The notes: a model not told the origin generated them from the letters alone. Counted from the first letter of the stretch, positions 18,218-27,843 are shown. The stretch: 64,000 bases of DNA from Bacteroidota bacterium (GCA_019637975.1 JAHBUR010000015.1:30542-94541); one strand, 5' to 3'. Program-made: numbers and translations.

Positions 18218-18448
18218 CTATTGAGCCTTTAATTCTCCAGAAAACCGAATTTCTACCTCGATTCCGTCAATTGATCGGGGGATTTGTCCCCTCATCTTTC
18301 CCGGATCGTCCATTACCGAAACAATCAACCCCGCTTTTCCCGAGGAGGTTGTTCCGATGCCTACCGCCGTTACAGATTCCAATGCAAGCCACAGCTTCTC
18401 GTGCGCCTGCTTGATTCTTCGTATGCGTTCCAGTTCGTCCGCGCTCAC
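18218..18448 (-). CDS. Small protein resembling the prodomain of the adjacent protease
   Basis: A 76-residue protein with no recognised family name. Its centre (SVTAVGIGTTSSGKAGLIVSV, then IPRSIDGIEVEIRFSG) echoes the N-terminus of the neighbouring protease (NVVAIGVGYKTVAGKK..., LICSV, IPESIQGIPTDVY). It may be a free prodomain-like or inhibitory subunit. The gene overlaps the protease end by four bases (ATGA) and converges on the response regulator gene with 11 bases between, without a visible terminator. Confidence 0.75.
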   Translation of the reverse strand: MSADELERIRRIKQAHEKLWLALESVTAVGIGTTSSGKAGLIVSVMDDPGKMRGQIPRSIDGIEVEIRFSGELKAQ

Positions 18449-19452
18449 GGCAGCGTCACCTGCAAGAGTTGAAATACGTTTTGAATTCTGTTGATGATGG
18501 TCGACGTGTTGCTTCCTGCAAACAACAACCCGACAATCTGGTTCTGATTGTTCAACACGGCAGAGCCGCTGTCGCCGCCCTGACTCATTGCCCCTGCCAT
18601 CAATTGATCGACAAACGTCGCGACCTTGTTGGATCCGTAGCTTACATTTGCTGTTACATCAATCTGCGTTACGGCCCCGATCGTTAATCCCGTCGTGCGT
18701 CCGCTTTTCTTGAGGGCCATTCCGAGTGTTCCATCCGCCACTCCTGCAATCTGCCCGATACCGAGGATAGTGTTGACAACGTCGGCCGGATTGAGCGGCT
18801 GGGCAATGGCACAGTCTACGAGATTATCTGCCGCCGGTGCCGTCGGCGCCGCGGCCTGCAGTCGGGTCTTGCTTCCGATTGCTGCTGCGACGCCGTTCAG
18901 TGTCGAAGCAACGGCATTGCCGATGGGGCACGGGATTGTTGCTGTTGTGAATTCGATGGGGATGAATTCCGTCAGCGTGGCGATCGTATCCGAAGCTTGC
19001 TGGCCGCCGTCATACGGACCCGGTTGCAGAATTGCATCGCCCGGAGACGCATCGTTGCTGTTTGCCAGAACGTGATTGTTTGAGAGAATGTAGTTTGTGT
19101 TGTTCTTCCGTACGAGACATCCGAGTGTTCCGGCTGTAATGAGATAGTGCCCGATACTGACGCCGCCTGGTGCGGGCCTGTGTCTTCCGGTGGGACTTTG
19201 TTGCGCGTACAAAATTCCCGACGCGTACACATCCGTCGGAATGCCCTGAATGCTTTCGGGGATGATTTCAGCGGGGGAGAGGCTTCCTTTCGATTTCTTT
19301 ACTTCTACCGAGCAGATCAGTGAGAGGTGCTCCGTCTTTTTTCCCGCTACTGTCTTGTAGCCGACTCCTATTGCCACAACATTGGGCTTGCGAAACAATT
19401 CACGACGAACGTCGCGCAAAACTCGTCTGCATTCTTCCAATTGTGCTGCCAT
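18445..19452 (-). CDS. Trypsin-like serine protease with N-terminal prodomain
   Basis: A 335-residue S1-type peptidase. The catalytic triad is visible: His 127 in SNNHVLA, Asp 213 in LVDCAIA, and Ser 295 in GGDSGSAVL. Residues 1-80 form a separate domain (NVVAIGVGYK ... IPESIQGIPTDV) that resembles the small protein encoded next. No signal peptide is seen, so it appears cytoplasmic or needs another route out. Its substrate is unknown. A good ribosome site (AAGGAGG) precedes the ATG at 19452. Confidence 0.9.
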   Translation of the reverse strand: MAAQLEECRRVLRDVRRELFRKPNVVAIGVGYKTVAGKKTEHLSLICSVEVKKSKGSLSPAEIIPESIQGIPTDVYASGILYAQQSPTGRHRPAPGGVSIGHYLITAGTLGCLVRKNNTNYILSNNHVLANSNDASPGDAILQPGPYDGGQQASDTIATLTEFIPIEFTTATIPCPIGNAVASTLNGVAAAIGSKTRLQAAAPTAPAADNLVDCAIAQPLNPADVVNTILGIGQIAGVADGTLGMALKKSGRTTGLTIGAVTQIDVTANVSYGSNKVATFVDQLMAGAMSQGGDSGSAVLNNQNQIVGLLFAGSNTSTIINRIQNVFQLLQVTLP

Positions 19453-19506
19453 ACCTGCCTCCTTGCAAAGTGTGGATGGTTGAATTGTTGAGAGTAAAGA
19501 ACAGTG

Positions 19507-19893
19507 TTACTGCACGACAACTGATCTTTCGAAAAAAGAGTCTTCTCCTCTATTGAACCTGAACGTGTATGTTCCCCGCTCGCCGACAACAACAGATGTA
19601 TCCGCTTTGAATGAGCCAAGCACTTGAACGCACGGCCGTCCGTCGTACCGGGCAAAGACTGTAGTATTGATCTGTTTGTCGTGTTGTATGAACTCGAATC
19701 GCTCGAATTCCCAGCAAGGCGTGGGCGTGCCGCATGATGCCTCCAACGTTATTGGAGAGCCAAGCCTGACGGTATCGGGAATAAGCACGGAAAGAATACT
19801 GGCTGGGGAAACAGAAACAGAGTCAGGTGGCTTGTCGCTGCAGCGGCCGAAAAGGATGAACGTCGGAATGATCAGTGCGTGAAGGGATTTCAT
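19507..19893 (-). CDS. Small Ig-like lipoprotein
   Basis: A 128-residue exported protein. The ATG at 19893 gives a signal ending FILFGRC with Cys 18 as a possible lipid-attachment site (Arg before Cys is unusual). The mature part is beta-rich (SVLIPDTVRLGSPITLEASC, FARYDGRPCVQVLGSF, GTYTFRFNR) and contains further Cys residues (CGTPTPC), consistent with a disulphide-bonded Ig-like domain. The upstream in-frame stretch to 19941 is not signal-like. Function unknown; monocistronic by appearance. Confidence 0.65.
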   Translation of the reverse strand: MKSLHALIIPTFILFGRCSDKPPDSVSVSPASILSVLIPDTVRLGSPITLEASCGTPTPCWEFERFEFIQHDKQINTTVFARYDGRPCVQVLGSFKADTSVVVGERGTYTFRFNRGEDSFFERSVVVQ

Positions 19894-19987
19894 GGCACTC
19901 TCACGCGCACAGGATTTGTAAAGAATACAATAGCATAACACTCTCCTCTTCTTCCCCCAACATCAACGGACCGTAGCCCGGTTCACA

Positions 19988-20614
19988 TCAGCGTTGAACG
20001 TTCATCACGCGTTGCAGATTTTCCAAGAGATCGTCGGCTTTGTTGCCTTCCTCTTTCGACGCCAACGATTTGTACTTGCCCAGCGAGTTGAGAGCGGAAA
20101 CAACATCGTTGTTCATCGCATGAACCAGCCCGAGATTGAAATATGTGCCTGCATGATCCGGCACGACTTCGGCGGCCAGTTCATAGTGCATTCTTGCAAG
20201 GCGTAAATCGCCCGCTTCGAAGTACAGATTTCCCAGATTGTAATGGGATTCGAAATGCCGCGGGTCGAGTTCAAGCGACTTCGTGAAGCAATCAAATGCT
20301 TGTGCTGTCATGCCCCGTTTTGACATGATAATGCCGACATTGCAATACGCATCGGCAACATCATCGCCCTCCTCGATGGCGCGCAGATAGGCCTCCTCGG
20401 CGCGTGCATCGTCGCGTTCATCCAGGAGCAACGCTTCCTCGAAAGGCCCGATGTTTGTCGGCAGCTTCAGGAGTTGGGCTGCCGCGGGCGAAAACAGATT
20501 CAATTGTCCCTTGTTCGGAAATCGGGTCTTCTTACGCTTTCGGACACGCTCGAAACCGAATTTGTCGGGTTGCTTCGGTATGAAGTCGAGAATTTTTCCC
20601 ACTATTCTACCCAA
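19988..20614 (-). CDS. Tetratricopeptide-repeat protein
   Basis: A 208-residue soluble protein with a basic N-terminus (RVRKRKKTRF) and three to four TPR units from about residue 65 (ARAEEAYLRAIEEGDDVADA, CNVGIIMSKRGMTAQAFDCF, YNLGNLYFEAGDLRLARMHY, FNLGLVHAMNNDVVSALNSL). TPRs mediate protein-protein contacts. No partner is indicated. It lies 53 bases downstream of the ku stop on the same strand. Confidence 0.85.
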   Translation of the reverse strand: MGRIVGKILDFIPKQPDKFGFERVRKRKKTRFPNKGQLNLFSPAAAQLLKLPTNIGPFEEALLLDERDDARAEEAYLRAIEEGDDVADAYCNVGIIMSKRGMTAQAFDCFTKSLELDPRHFESHYNLGNLYFEAGDLRLARMHYELAAEVVPDHAGTYFNLGLVHAMNNDVVSALNSLGKYKSLASKEEGNKADDLLENLQRVMNVQR

Positions 20615-20667
20615 TCAACGTCCTTACGTTGGTTCACATGCATTCGAGCCCGCAGCACGGACATCCA

Positions 20668-21540
20668 TCATGCGGCTTTCACTTTCTTTGCCTTTGCGTG
20701 TTTTCCGTTTGCGGAGGCCTTTGCCGCGACTTTCTTCTTCTCGCCCTTTGCTTTTTCCATCGGCTTGCGCTGCGTTTTTGCCTGCTCGATACTTTGCTTC
20801 AACGCCGTCATGATGTCAACAATCGGCTTCTCTTCCTCCTCGACGGTCACAATCTGCTTGCCCTCGATTTTGGCTTCGATCATCTCACGCAATGCGTCGT
20901 TGTACTTGTCGGTCAGATCGAGCTTGTTAAGCGATGTCTTCATGGATTCAACAAGATTTTTTGCAAGCTCCAACTGTTTTTTATCAACACCTTTGCTGTC
21001 GAGTTGTGGCACCTCGCCGATCTTGCGGACTTCCTTCGGTGAGCGGAGCTTGTAGAGGCATATGCCGTTTTCCTGCGGCGCAATCATCACAACATCTTCA
21101 CGGTCACGCAACACCACTTTGCCGATTCCCATCTTGCCCGTTTCTTTCAACGTTGCCGCAAGAAGGGCATACGCCTTTACGGCAACCGGGCTGTCAGGGC
21201 CGGCATAGTACGGTGCTTCGTAGAGTGTCGGGTGAACCTCCTTCGCGTCAATAAAACCTTCGATCTCGATAATCTTTGTACTTTTCAGCTTCAGCTTGTC
21301 GAGATCATCCTTTTCAACAATCACAAACCTGTCGGGTTCATACGGGTATCCTTTCACGATATCCTCGGAGGTGACGACTTTGCTGCATTTCTTGCATTTC
21401 TTGTCGTACCCGATCGGTCCGTGGTCTTCCTTATGAAGTTGATTGAAGCGGATTGTCTGATCCGTATCCACTGCATTGTAAATGCGAACGGGAATTGTGA
21501 CAAGCGAGAAGCGAATATGGCCCTTCCAGATTGCTCTCAT
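20668..21540 (-). CDS. ku: DNA end-binding protein Ku
   Basis: A bacterial Ku homologue of 290 residues that binds double-strand DNA ends for non-homologous end joining. The start at 21540 (MRAIWKGHIRFSLVTIPVRI) is the canonical Ku N-terminus and has GGAGG upstream; the longer open frame to 21645 is unlikely. The Ku core spans about 1-250 (NQLHKEDHGPIGY, KKCKKCSKVV, KGYPYEPDRFVIV, KYNDALREMIEAKIEGK). The C-terminal 40 residues are Lys/Ala-rich, as in some bacterial Ku tails. No LigD gene is in this window. Confidence 0.95.
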   Translation of the reverse strand: MRAIWKGHIRFSLVTIPVRIYNAVDTDQTIRFNQLHKEDHGPIGYDKKCKKCSKVVTSEDIVKGYPYEPDRFVIVEKDDLDKLKLKSTKIIEIEGFIDAKEVHPTLYEAPYYAGPDSPVAVKAYALLAATLKETGKMGIGKVVLRDREDVVMIAPQENGICLYKLRSPKEVRKIGEVPQLDSKGVDKKQLELAKNLVESMKTSLNKLDLTDKYNDALREMIEAKIEGKQIVTVEEEEKPIVDIMTALKQSIEQAKTQRKPMEKAKGEKKKVAAKASANGKHAKAKKVKAA

Positions 21541-21689
21541 GTATACCTCCGAAACTTGTGAAAGAACAGCAAACGTGCCGAAATCAAAAAGTGCCCGAAA
21601 TATGTACAGCAAAATATACGGCAGCCGGATGCCAAGTGCAAACATCGAAAGGCCGCCTGAGGGGTTCGTGTCGGCCTCCGCCTGCTCCT

Positions 21690-21707
21690 CCTACATCAAA
21701 ATGTAGG
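21690..21707. other. Short hairpin in the ku / 21778 intergenic region
   Basis: A 7-bp perfect stem (cctacat / atgtagg) with a 4-base loop lies between the divergent genes. There is no T-run, so it is more likely a regulatory or chance structure than a terminator. Confidence 0.4.
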
Positions 21708-21777
21708 GGCCGGATGTCCGCTTCTTTCGTAACACGCTGAAAACAAATCTTTCCAACATCAATTCACCGGAGGTTCT

Positions 21778-22710
21778 ATGCAGTGCAGGTCGTTGTTGTT
21801 TGCAGCTCTTTTTGCTGTTCCTGCCTTTGCCTACAGTCAAACAATGGTCAAGGTCAATCTCCTTGACCTCTACGGTCAGGTTCCATCGCCCCCTAAATCC
21901 GTTCAAGAGGCCTACTCCCGCGCCAAATGTACAGTGAACGGCGATAACTATTTTTGTGATACCAAAGAGTTCTACAGGCGGATCAATGAAAAGATCAACA
22001 AGATCGGAGAACAAGTCGAAAGAACGAATGTTGCCCTGACTGTTCCCGGAACACCCGCGATGGCAAGCGTCGATCCGCAAGTGATGGAACGGAAGATGGC
22101 ATCCATGAGTCAGGCCGAGAAAGTGCAATATGCAATGGCCGTGATGCAGCAGATGAACCTCGGACCGAAGGCTCTCGCTCCTGAATCCGATGAAGTACAG
22201 AAAGCTGTAGAGGAATACAGCCGCCTTGCAGGCGACACGCAGGGCTTTGCAGAACGAGTTGCGAGGAAAGGTCAGATTGATGTTGACCGCGACCGCAAAC
22301 ACCGTGAAGTCAATGCCTGGGCTGAAGCCGAAATAGGGAAATTGCCGTACGTCGATTTCTCCGAAGCCGGCCGATTCAAGGATCAGAGGAAAGTCCATGC
22401 CATTCACGTGAAGGCAATGGAAAAGCACATTGCCGTCGAGAACGAGTATCTGGATGTGTTTCGAAAGTATTGGAATGATGTTCTGCTTGCTTACACAGCA
22501 CGCTATACAACACTGCAACAAAACCTCGCGGCAATCAATTACGGAGAGGATGCAAAGAACATTGAAACGAAACGTCATCTGATCGGGGCAATGCAGTTAA
22601 TGATGGGGCCGGCGTCGGAATTGCTCGTTCTTTCCGGGGATGCAACAAATACGGCCCTGAATTGGTGGACACAGAAACTGAAGCTTGACTACCAGAGTCG
22701 ATCCTATTAG
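21778..22710 (+). CDS. Exported coiled-coil protein of unknown function
   Basis: A 310-residue protein with a signal peptide (cleavage near AYSQ, residue 21) and a mostly helical mature region (YRRINEKINKIGEQVERT, EKVQYAMAVMQQMN, KHIAVENEYLDVFRKYWNDV). Two Cys near 51 and 60 may form a disulphide. No family is recognised. CGGAGG precedes the ATG. A strong terminator follows at 22739. It looks like a single-gene unit. Confidence 0.8.
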   Translation: MQCRSLLFAALFAVPAFAYSQTMVKVNLLDLYGQVPSPPKSVQEAYSRAKCTVNGDNYFCDTKEFYRRINEKINKIGEQVERTNVALTVPGTPAMASVDPQVMERKMASMSQAEKVQYAMAVMQQMNLGPKALAPESDEVQKAVEEYSRLAGDTQGFAERVARKGQIDVDRDRKHREVNAWAEAEIGKLPYVDFSEAGRFKDQRKVHAIHVKAMEKHIAVENEYLDVFRKYWNDVLLAYTARYTTLQQNLAAINYGEDAKNIETKRHLIGAMQLMMGPASELLVLSGDATNTALNWWTQKLKLDYQSRSY

Positions 22711-22738
22711 TAATTGGTTGGAAGGATATCAACTATCA

Positions 22739-22775
22739 GGAAGCCCCGGGCAAGAAACTCGGGGCTTCCTTCTAT
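22739..22775 (+). terminator. Rho-independent terminator
   Basis: A 10-bp perfect stem (ggaagccccg / cggggcttcc) with an 11-base loop, followed by TTCT. It ends the coiled-coil protein gene. Confidence 0.85.
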
Positions 22776-22781
22776 AGTGGC

Positions 22782-22811
22782 TTGACAAAGCACTGAATCT
22801 CTTCTTATATT
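22782..22811 (+). promoter_or_regulatory. Promoter of the TPR lipoprotein
   Basis: TTGACA (22782-22787), 18 bases, then TATATT (22806-22811). It also fits the Bacteroidota form TTG-N21-TAnnTTT. The gene starts 81 bases downstream. Confidence 0.65.
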
Positions 22812-22892
22812 TTTTCATATCCTTCTTCAATCTCTCTATTCGTTGCAAAAGCAGCAGAAATTCTTTCCTCACACCGTACATCAGGAGGTTGC

Positions 22893-24530
22893 ATGCCCAA
22901 GTCAACTGCCGCCATTGTGTTTCTTTCTTTCACGCTCGCAGCATGCGGGCCGCCCGAACCCCGCCTCATTCCGTTGTTTGAGAATCTCTCACACTATAAC
23001 CGCAACGTGACGACAAAAAACGAGGAAGCGCAGAAATACTTCGATCAGGGTTTCACGCTGTATTACGGCTTCAATCATGAGGCGGCGATCCTTTCGTTCC
23101 GGCAGGCATCGATATTGGACTCGCTGTGCGCAATGACGTGGTGGGGTCAAGCAATCTCGGCAGGCCCGAATATTAACAATCCGGCAATGGACAGTAGCGC
23201 TGCGCTTGCTGCGTGGGAGGCCTTGCAGAAAGCAAAGGGCGTTGCGGTGTATGCCTCGCCGGTTGAGCAGGATCTGATCTTCGCTCTCGCGGCACGCTAC
23301 ACATGGCCCCCTCCGGATGATCGGAGACCACTCGATATTGAGTATGCGAATGCAATGCGTCGTGTGTGGGAGAACTATCCGGACGACCCGGATGTCGGCG
23401 CGTTGTTCGCCGACGCCATGATGAATCTTCGTCCGTGGGATTTATGGACTCCGGCGGGTACGCCACAACCCGGCACGCCTGAAATTGTTGCTACGCTTGA
23501 GCGTGTGCTTGAACTGCAGCCGAATCATCCCGGTGCATGCCATTTCTACATTCACACAATGGAGGCTTCACCGACTCCCGGGAAAGCCCTTCCGGCGGCA
23601 GACTCGCTCCGGCATCGCGTGCCGGGAGCGGGGCATCTTGTTCATATGCCGTCGCATATTGATATCCGTGTCGGTCACTACGATGAGGCGGTGAAGGCGA
23701 ACCAGCGCGCAATCATTGCGGATACCGCGTGGATTCAACGCGGCGGATTTTACACATTCTACCGGGCGCATAATTTTCATTTTCTTGCCTATGCGGCGAT
23801 GTTCGAGGGAAGAAAAGAACTGGCCATGAAGGCTGCGCGTGATATGGTCGAGCAAATCCCTCTTGAAGTGGTGCGCGAATATGCCGACTACCTCGACGGA
23901 TTTATAGCGGTTCCGACTCATGTGATGGTACGCTTCGGAATGTGGGAGGAAATTCTGAGCGAACCGAAACCGCCGGACGATCTTATCGCGACAACGGCCT
24001 TCTGGCACTATGGCCGCACGGTGGCTTTCGCCGCCTCGGGTCGCGTTCCGGAAGCCACGGCCGAGTTGGATGCGTTTAAGAAAGTCGCAGCCGCAGTACC
24101 GGAAAGTCGGTTGAACGGCAACAATCCTGTCAGAACAATCCTGCAAGTCGGACTTCGGATGGCGGAAGGCGAACTCGAGTATCGCCGGAAGAACTATCCC
24201 AAGGCATTTACCCTGTTACGGCAAGCCGTACAGTTCGATGATTCACTCCGGTATGATGAACCCTGGGGGTGGATGATGCCCGTGCGCCATTCGCTGGGCG
24301 CTTTGTTGCTTGAGCAGGGTCGCATCAAAGAGGCGGAGGAAGTCTATCGCAGGGATTTGGAACGGCATCCGAACAATGGCTGGGCATTGAAGGGGCTTGC
24401 ATCATGTCTGCACCGAAGCGGCAAACATGAAGAGGCGGCCGCGATCGATGAGAAGTTCAAAGCCGCCTGGGCACGGTCGGATATTCCGTTGAAGACGTCG
24501 TGCTTCTGCAGTCCGGGAGATGCCCTTTGA
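22893..24530 (+). CDS. TPR lipoprotein with conserved-looking His-rich segments
   Basis: A 545-residue lipoprotein: lipobox LAAC at 15-18, then a TPR-like helical array throughout. Distinctive stretches are CHFYIHTMEAS, GHLVHMPSHIDIRVGHYDEA and RAHNFHFLAYAAMFEG; their clustered His residues might bind a metal, but this is not shown. The last third has typical TPRs (EYRRKNYPKAFTLLRQAV, ALLLEQGRIKEAEEVYRRDL). Similar uncharacterised TPR proteins occur widely in environmental bacteria. CAGGAGG precedes the ATG. It has its own promoter and terminator. Confidence 0.85.
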   Translation: MPKSTAAIVFLSFTLAACGPPEPRLIPLFENLSHYNRNVTTKNEEAQKYFDQGFTLYYGFNHEAAILSFRQASILDSLCAMTWWGQAISAGPNINNPAMDSSAALAAWEALQKAKGVAVYASPVEQDLIFALAARYTWPPPDDRRPLDIEYANAMRRVWENYPDDPDVGALFADAMMNLRPWDLWTPAGTPQPGTPEIVATLERVLELQPNHPGACHFYIHTMEASPTPGKALPAADSLRHRVPGAGHLVHMPSHIDIRVGHYDEAVKANQRAIIADTAWIQRGGFYTFYRAHNFHFLAYAAMFEGRKELAMKAARDMVEQIPLEVVREYADYLDGFIAVPTHVMVRFGMWEEILSEPKPPDDLIATTAFWHYGRTVAFAASGRVPEATAELDAFKKVAAAVPESRLNGNNPVRTILQVGLRMAEGELEYRRKNYPKAFTLLRQAVQFDDSLRYDEPWGWMMPVRHSLGALLLEQGRIKEAEEVYRRDLERHPNNGWALKGLASCLHRSGKHEEAAAIDEKFKAAWARSDIPLKTSCFCSPGDAL

Positions 24531-24537
24531 TTACCTA

Positions 24538-24563
24538 CCCGAAGCCCCGCTTCGGGTTTTTTT
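24538..24563 (+). terminator. Rho-independent terminator
   Basis: A 7-bp stem (cccgaag / cttcggg) with a loop, followed by seven T residues. It ends the TPR lipoprotein gene. Confidence 0.9.
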
Positions 24564-24585
24564 GATTTTTCTTGAACGGTAGACC

Positions 24586-24616
24586 TTGAGCTTCATGCGA
24601 TTGAGCGCTACATTGA
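24586..24616 (+). promoter_or_regulatory. Bacteroidota-type promoter of the 24652 gene
   Basis: TTG at 24586-24588, 20 bases, then TACATTGA at 24609-24616, close to the TAnnTTTG pattern. The coding start is 36 bases downstream. Confidence 0.55.
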
Positions 24617-24651
24617 ATACGAAGACACGTTCAAATCGCAAGAGGTCAATA

Positions 24652-26115
24652 ATGATTTGTAAGATACAGACATACACATTTCTATTCTTTCTCATTCCCT
24701 GTGTCGCGAATGCCTGGCAATTGAGTTTCCCGCAGGATACGATTGCCTACAACGACAAGTTCAACAACAGGCAAGGTATTGCATTTGATTCGGAAGGCAC
24801 TATCCATGTTGTGTATTCCGGACAAATCGGAACGAACTCCGCAACCCGTGAAATCTACTACGTTACCGACAGCGCCAATACTCTTGTTACGAAGCATGTT
24901 ACAGCGAACCTTGTCGACGATAACTATCCAACGATTACGCTTGACAAGTACGATAACGTACATGTCGGGTATCTCGGGCGGGATGCGGGGACCCTGTTTC
25001 AGGTGCAATACAGCCGATTGGATGGAGATACATTCACAACTCCGGTGTTCATCACATCTGCCGGCTTGAACAAAGCCACGCCGATGTGTGCAATCGGACC
25101 CGACAGCGTTCTGCATTTCGTGTATCACACTTTTCCCCAGTCGGGGACTCAGCACGCCTATTACCGGCGGTATGATTTGCGCGATCTCTCCCTTTCTCCG
25201 GAACAGTTGCTTTTTGAAGCGAGTATTACGGGCGACTTTGATTCCGGAATTGCAGTGGATACCGCAGGCTTCGTGCACATCGTGACAAAAACAGGCTCTG
25301 CCTTCGGCGGGCCTTTGAAGTACTATACGAACAGAACCGGTACGTTGGTCGAAACCCCGACCGGCGTTGCAGTCGATGTTGACTATCCCCGGATCCTTGT
25401 CAGCAAGGACAACGTTGTTCACATTCTCTACAGAAATTCACCGACAGAAGTTCTGCAGGTTGTCAATAATGCCTCGGGAAGTTTCGGATCGCCCGTTCCG
25501 GTCTCGGCTCCCGGCCAGCGTCCTGCCGGATACCACAATTTTGCTTCGGATGATGAAGGGAGGATTTTCGTGGTGTATCAATCGAGTGTAGCAGCATCCG
25601 GGCGCGGGTGGTATCTCGTTCATGGGAAGAACGGAGCCTTTTCAGATACGCTTCAGGTGGCCGACTTGCCGCCGGGGTACGTTACACGAAACACTTCGGC
25701 AATTGCCGCACGGGGAAACGGTGAGATTGCGGTTACGTATTCTCCCGGTGCAGTCCGGAATTCCGTGGTAGTCTGTGACATTTTCATGAAGCGGGGAACA
25801 ATTCAAACGACAATTGTCCGGGAAGAAGGCGGGCAACCCGTCTCATTTGCCCTTCATCAGAACTATCCCAACCCGTTTAATCCGACTACAACCATCAAAT
25901 TCTCACTTCCCTCATCTGGAAGCATGTTGCACGGAACGTCCCTGCGGGTGTACGATGTACTCGGTCGCGAGGTCACGACGCTGGTGAACGAGAATCTGCA
26001 GGCAGGAAATTACGAGGTTACGTTCGATGCGGCGGGGTTGGCAAGCGGCGTGTACATCTATCGCTTGCAGGCCGGTGAATTTTCGACTTCCGCAAGAATG
26101 ATCCTGATGCGCTGA
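24652..26115 (+). CDS. T9SS-sorted secreted protein, probable beta-propeller
   Basis: A 487-residue exported protein. The ATG at 24652 is chosen because AAGAGGTC lies 6 bases before it and a signal peptide follows (TFLFFLIPCVANA). The mature part contains six or more similar strands with a Gly-xx-Val-xx-Val/Ala-Tyr pattern (GTIHVVYSG, DNVHVGYLG, SVLHFVYHT, GFVHIVTKT, NVVHILYRN, GRIFVVYQS), which indicates a six- to seven-bladed propeller. The C-terminus is a type IX sorting domain (HQNYPNPFNPTTTIKF to RMILMR). Ligand or enzyme activity is unknown. Confidence 0.88.
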   Translation: MICKIQTYTFLFFLIPCVANAWQLSFPQDTIAYNDKFNNRQGIAFDSEGTIHVVYSGQIGTNSATREIYYVTDSANTLVTKHVTANLVDDNYPTITLDKYDNVHVGYLGRDAGTLFQVQYSRLDGDTFTTPVFITSAGLNKATPMCAIGPDSVLHFVYHTFPQSGTQHAYYRRYDLRDLSLSPEQLLFEASITGDFDSGIAVDTAGFVHIVTKTGSAFGGPLKYYTNRTGTLVETPTGVAVDVDYPRILVSKDNVVHILYRNSPTEVLQVVNNASGSFGSPVPVSAPGQRPAGYHNFASDDEGRIFVVYQSSVAASGRGWYLVHGKNGAFSDTLQVADLPPGYVTRNTSAIAARGNGEIAVTYSPGAVRNSVVVCDIFMKRGTIQTTIVREEGGQPVSFALHQNYPNPFNPTTTIKFSLPSSGSMLHGTSLRVYDVLGREVTTLVNENLQAGNYEVTFDAAGLASGVYIYRLQAGEFSTSARMILMR

Positions 26116-26136
26116 CATTTTTCGATGTGACAGAAT

Positions 26137-26177
26137 GCAGAAAGTCCCGACTGGAAAGGCCGGGACTTCTCTTCTGC
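26137..26177. terminator. Bidirectional hairpin between convergent genes
   Basis: Inner stem aagtcccg (26142-26149) / cgggactt (26161-26168) with outer gcagaa / ttctgc pairing. It lies between the convergent genes ending at 26115 and 26192 and may serve both, although the T-runs are weak. Confidence 0.6.
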
Positions 26178-26191
26178 AATCTCCATTTACG

Positions 26192-27712
26192 CTACCTATT
26201 CAAATACAGGCGAGCATCCGGTCCGAGGGGGAGGTCAAGCAGAATCCATCCGATGAACAGGATCGACCAGATAATCAGGAACACCACGGAATAGGGCAAC
26301 ATTGTTGAGATGACAGTGCCGATGCCCGAGTTCTTCTCATACTTTTCGACAAATGCAACGATCAGCGCAAAGTATGACATCATGGGGGAGATGATGTTGG
26401 TGACGCTATCGCCAACCCTGTAAGCGCCCTGCACTAATTCGGGCGAATAGCCGAGCAGCATGAGCATCGGTATGAACACAGGCGCCATCACTGCCCACTT
26501 TGCCGAAGCGCTTCCGATGAACAGGTTGATTGTTGCTGAGAGCAGAATAAAAGCAAGCAGCAAGGGGATGTCTCCCAAACCCGAGTTCTTCAGAAACGCG
26601 GCTCCTTCGATAGCGACGATGAGTCCGAGATTTGTTTCCCGGAAGAACGCAACAAACTGTGAAGCGAAGAACACCAGCACAATGTACACGCCCATCGCCT
26701 CCATCGCCTTTCCCATTCCCTTCATAACATCGGAATCGCTTTTATATGTGCGGGCGCCGATGCCGTAGGCAATGCCTCCGATGGCGGCGCCGAGGAAGAT
26801 GAACGCAACAATCCCATCCATAAAAGGCGAATGCAGTATTTCCCACGTCTTCGGATTGCGCAGATATCCCGTTTCAGGGATGACGCCGCCGAGGAGGAAT
26901 GCCGCGAACAGTGATGCTCCGACGATTGCATATCGTAGCCCGCGTTTTTCCTCTTTGGTCAGAGAAGTTAATGCCTGCGGCTTGGCGTCGCCTTTGTATT
27001 CGCCGAGCCGCGGGATAACGATGCGTTCGGTCACCCACGTTCCGGCGGTTGCAATGAAGAAGGTCGAGACGAACATGAAGTAGTAGTTTGCGGCCGCATT
27101 GACCTTGTATCCCGGCATGATGATGCTTGCTGCTTCCTGCGAAAGGCCGGCAAGCAACGGATCAATTGTTCCGAGCAGCAGGTTCGCGCTGTATCCGCCT
27201 GAAACTCCGGCAAACGCCGCTGCCATTCCTGCAATCGGATGTCTGCCTACGGCGAGAAAAATGATCGCCCCCAGAGGAACGAGCAACACGTATCCGACTT
27301 CACTTGCGGTGTTGGAGAGAACCCCGGAAAACACCAGCACAAACGTCAGCAGTTTTCGCGGAGCGGAGATGACGAGCAACCGAAGCACGGTGCCGATGAG
27401 TCCGCTGCTTTCGGCAATGCCGATACCCAACATCGCCACCAACACCGTCCCCAACGGGGCAAAGCCTGTGAAGTTCGTCACCATTTTCGTCACTATGCGA
27501 TGCAGTCCGTCGGCAGAAAGCAGGTTGACGGGATGGACTGTTTCGCCCGTTCCCGGATGCACGACAGCGAGATCAAACATCGAAGCAATTCCGGAAACGA
27601 CCACTACCAGTCCCGCGAAAATTGCAAACAGCGTTGCGGGATGAGGCAACGCGTTTCCCACCCGTTCAATCAGTCCGAGAACCCGGTTCAGGATGTTCTT
27701 CTTCTCTGCCAT
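26192..27712 (-). CDS. AbgT-family transporter
   Basis: An inner-membrane protein of 506 residues with about 11-13 hydrophobic segments. It matches the AbgT/YdaH family, which exports antifolates or takes up p-aminobenzoyl-glutamate. Family-like stretches are [18 protein letters not shown] near the start, [39 protein letters not shown] and a closing [19 protein letters not shown] with [13 protein letters not shown]. The transport direction cannot be decided from sequence. It appears monocistronic. Confidence 0.9.
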   Translation of the reverse strand: MAEKKNILNRVLGLIERVGNALPHPATLFAIFAGLVVVVSGIASMFDLAVVHPGTGETVHPVNLLSADGLHRIVTKMVTNFTGFAPLGTVLVAMLGIGIAESSGLIGTVLRLLVISAPRKLLTFVLVFSGVLSNTASEVGYVLLVPLGAIIFLAVGRHPIAGMAAAFAGVSGGYSANLLLGTIDPLLAGLSQEAASIIMPGYKVNAAANYYFMFVSTFFIATAGTWVTERIVIPRLGEYKGDAKPQALTSLTKEEKRGLRYAIVGASLFAAFLLGGVIPETGYLRNPKTWEILHSPFMDGIVAFIFLGAAIGGIAYGIGARTYKSDSDVMKGMGKAMEAMGVYIVLVFFASQFVAFFRETNLGLIVAIEGAAFLKNSGLGDIPLLLAFILLSATINLFIGSASAKWAVMAPVFIPMLMLLGYSPELVQGAYRVGDSVTNIISPMMSYFALIVAFVEKYEKNSGIGTVISTMLPYSVVFLIIWSILFIGWILLDLPLGPDARLYLNR

Positions 27713-27843
27713 ACGTGTATGTTTCCTTTCAGGGATAAAGAAAAGGATGGTATACCGAAACAGCCCTAATCAATGCAATCCCTGCAAAACATCCAAGAGG
27801 AATTTTGCCGGGAGATAGGTTGAATGCTTGAGTGAAATGAGCG

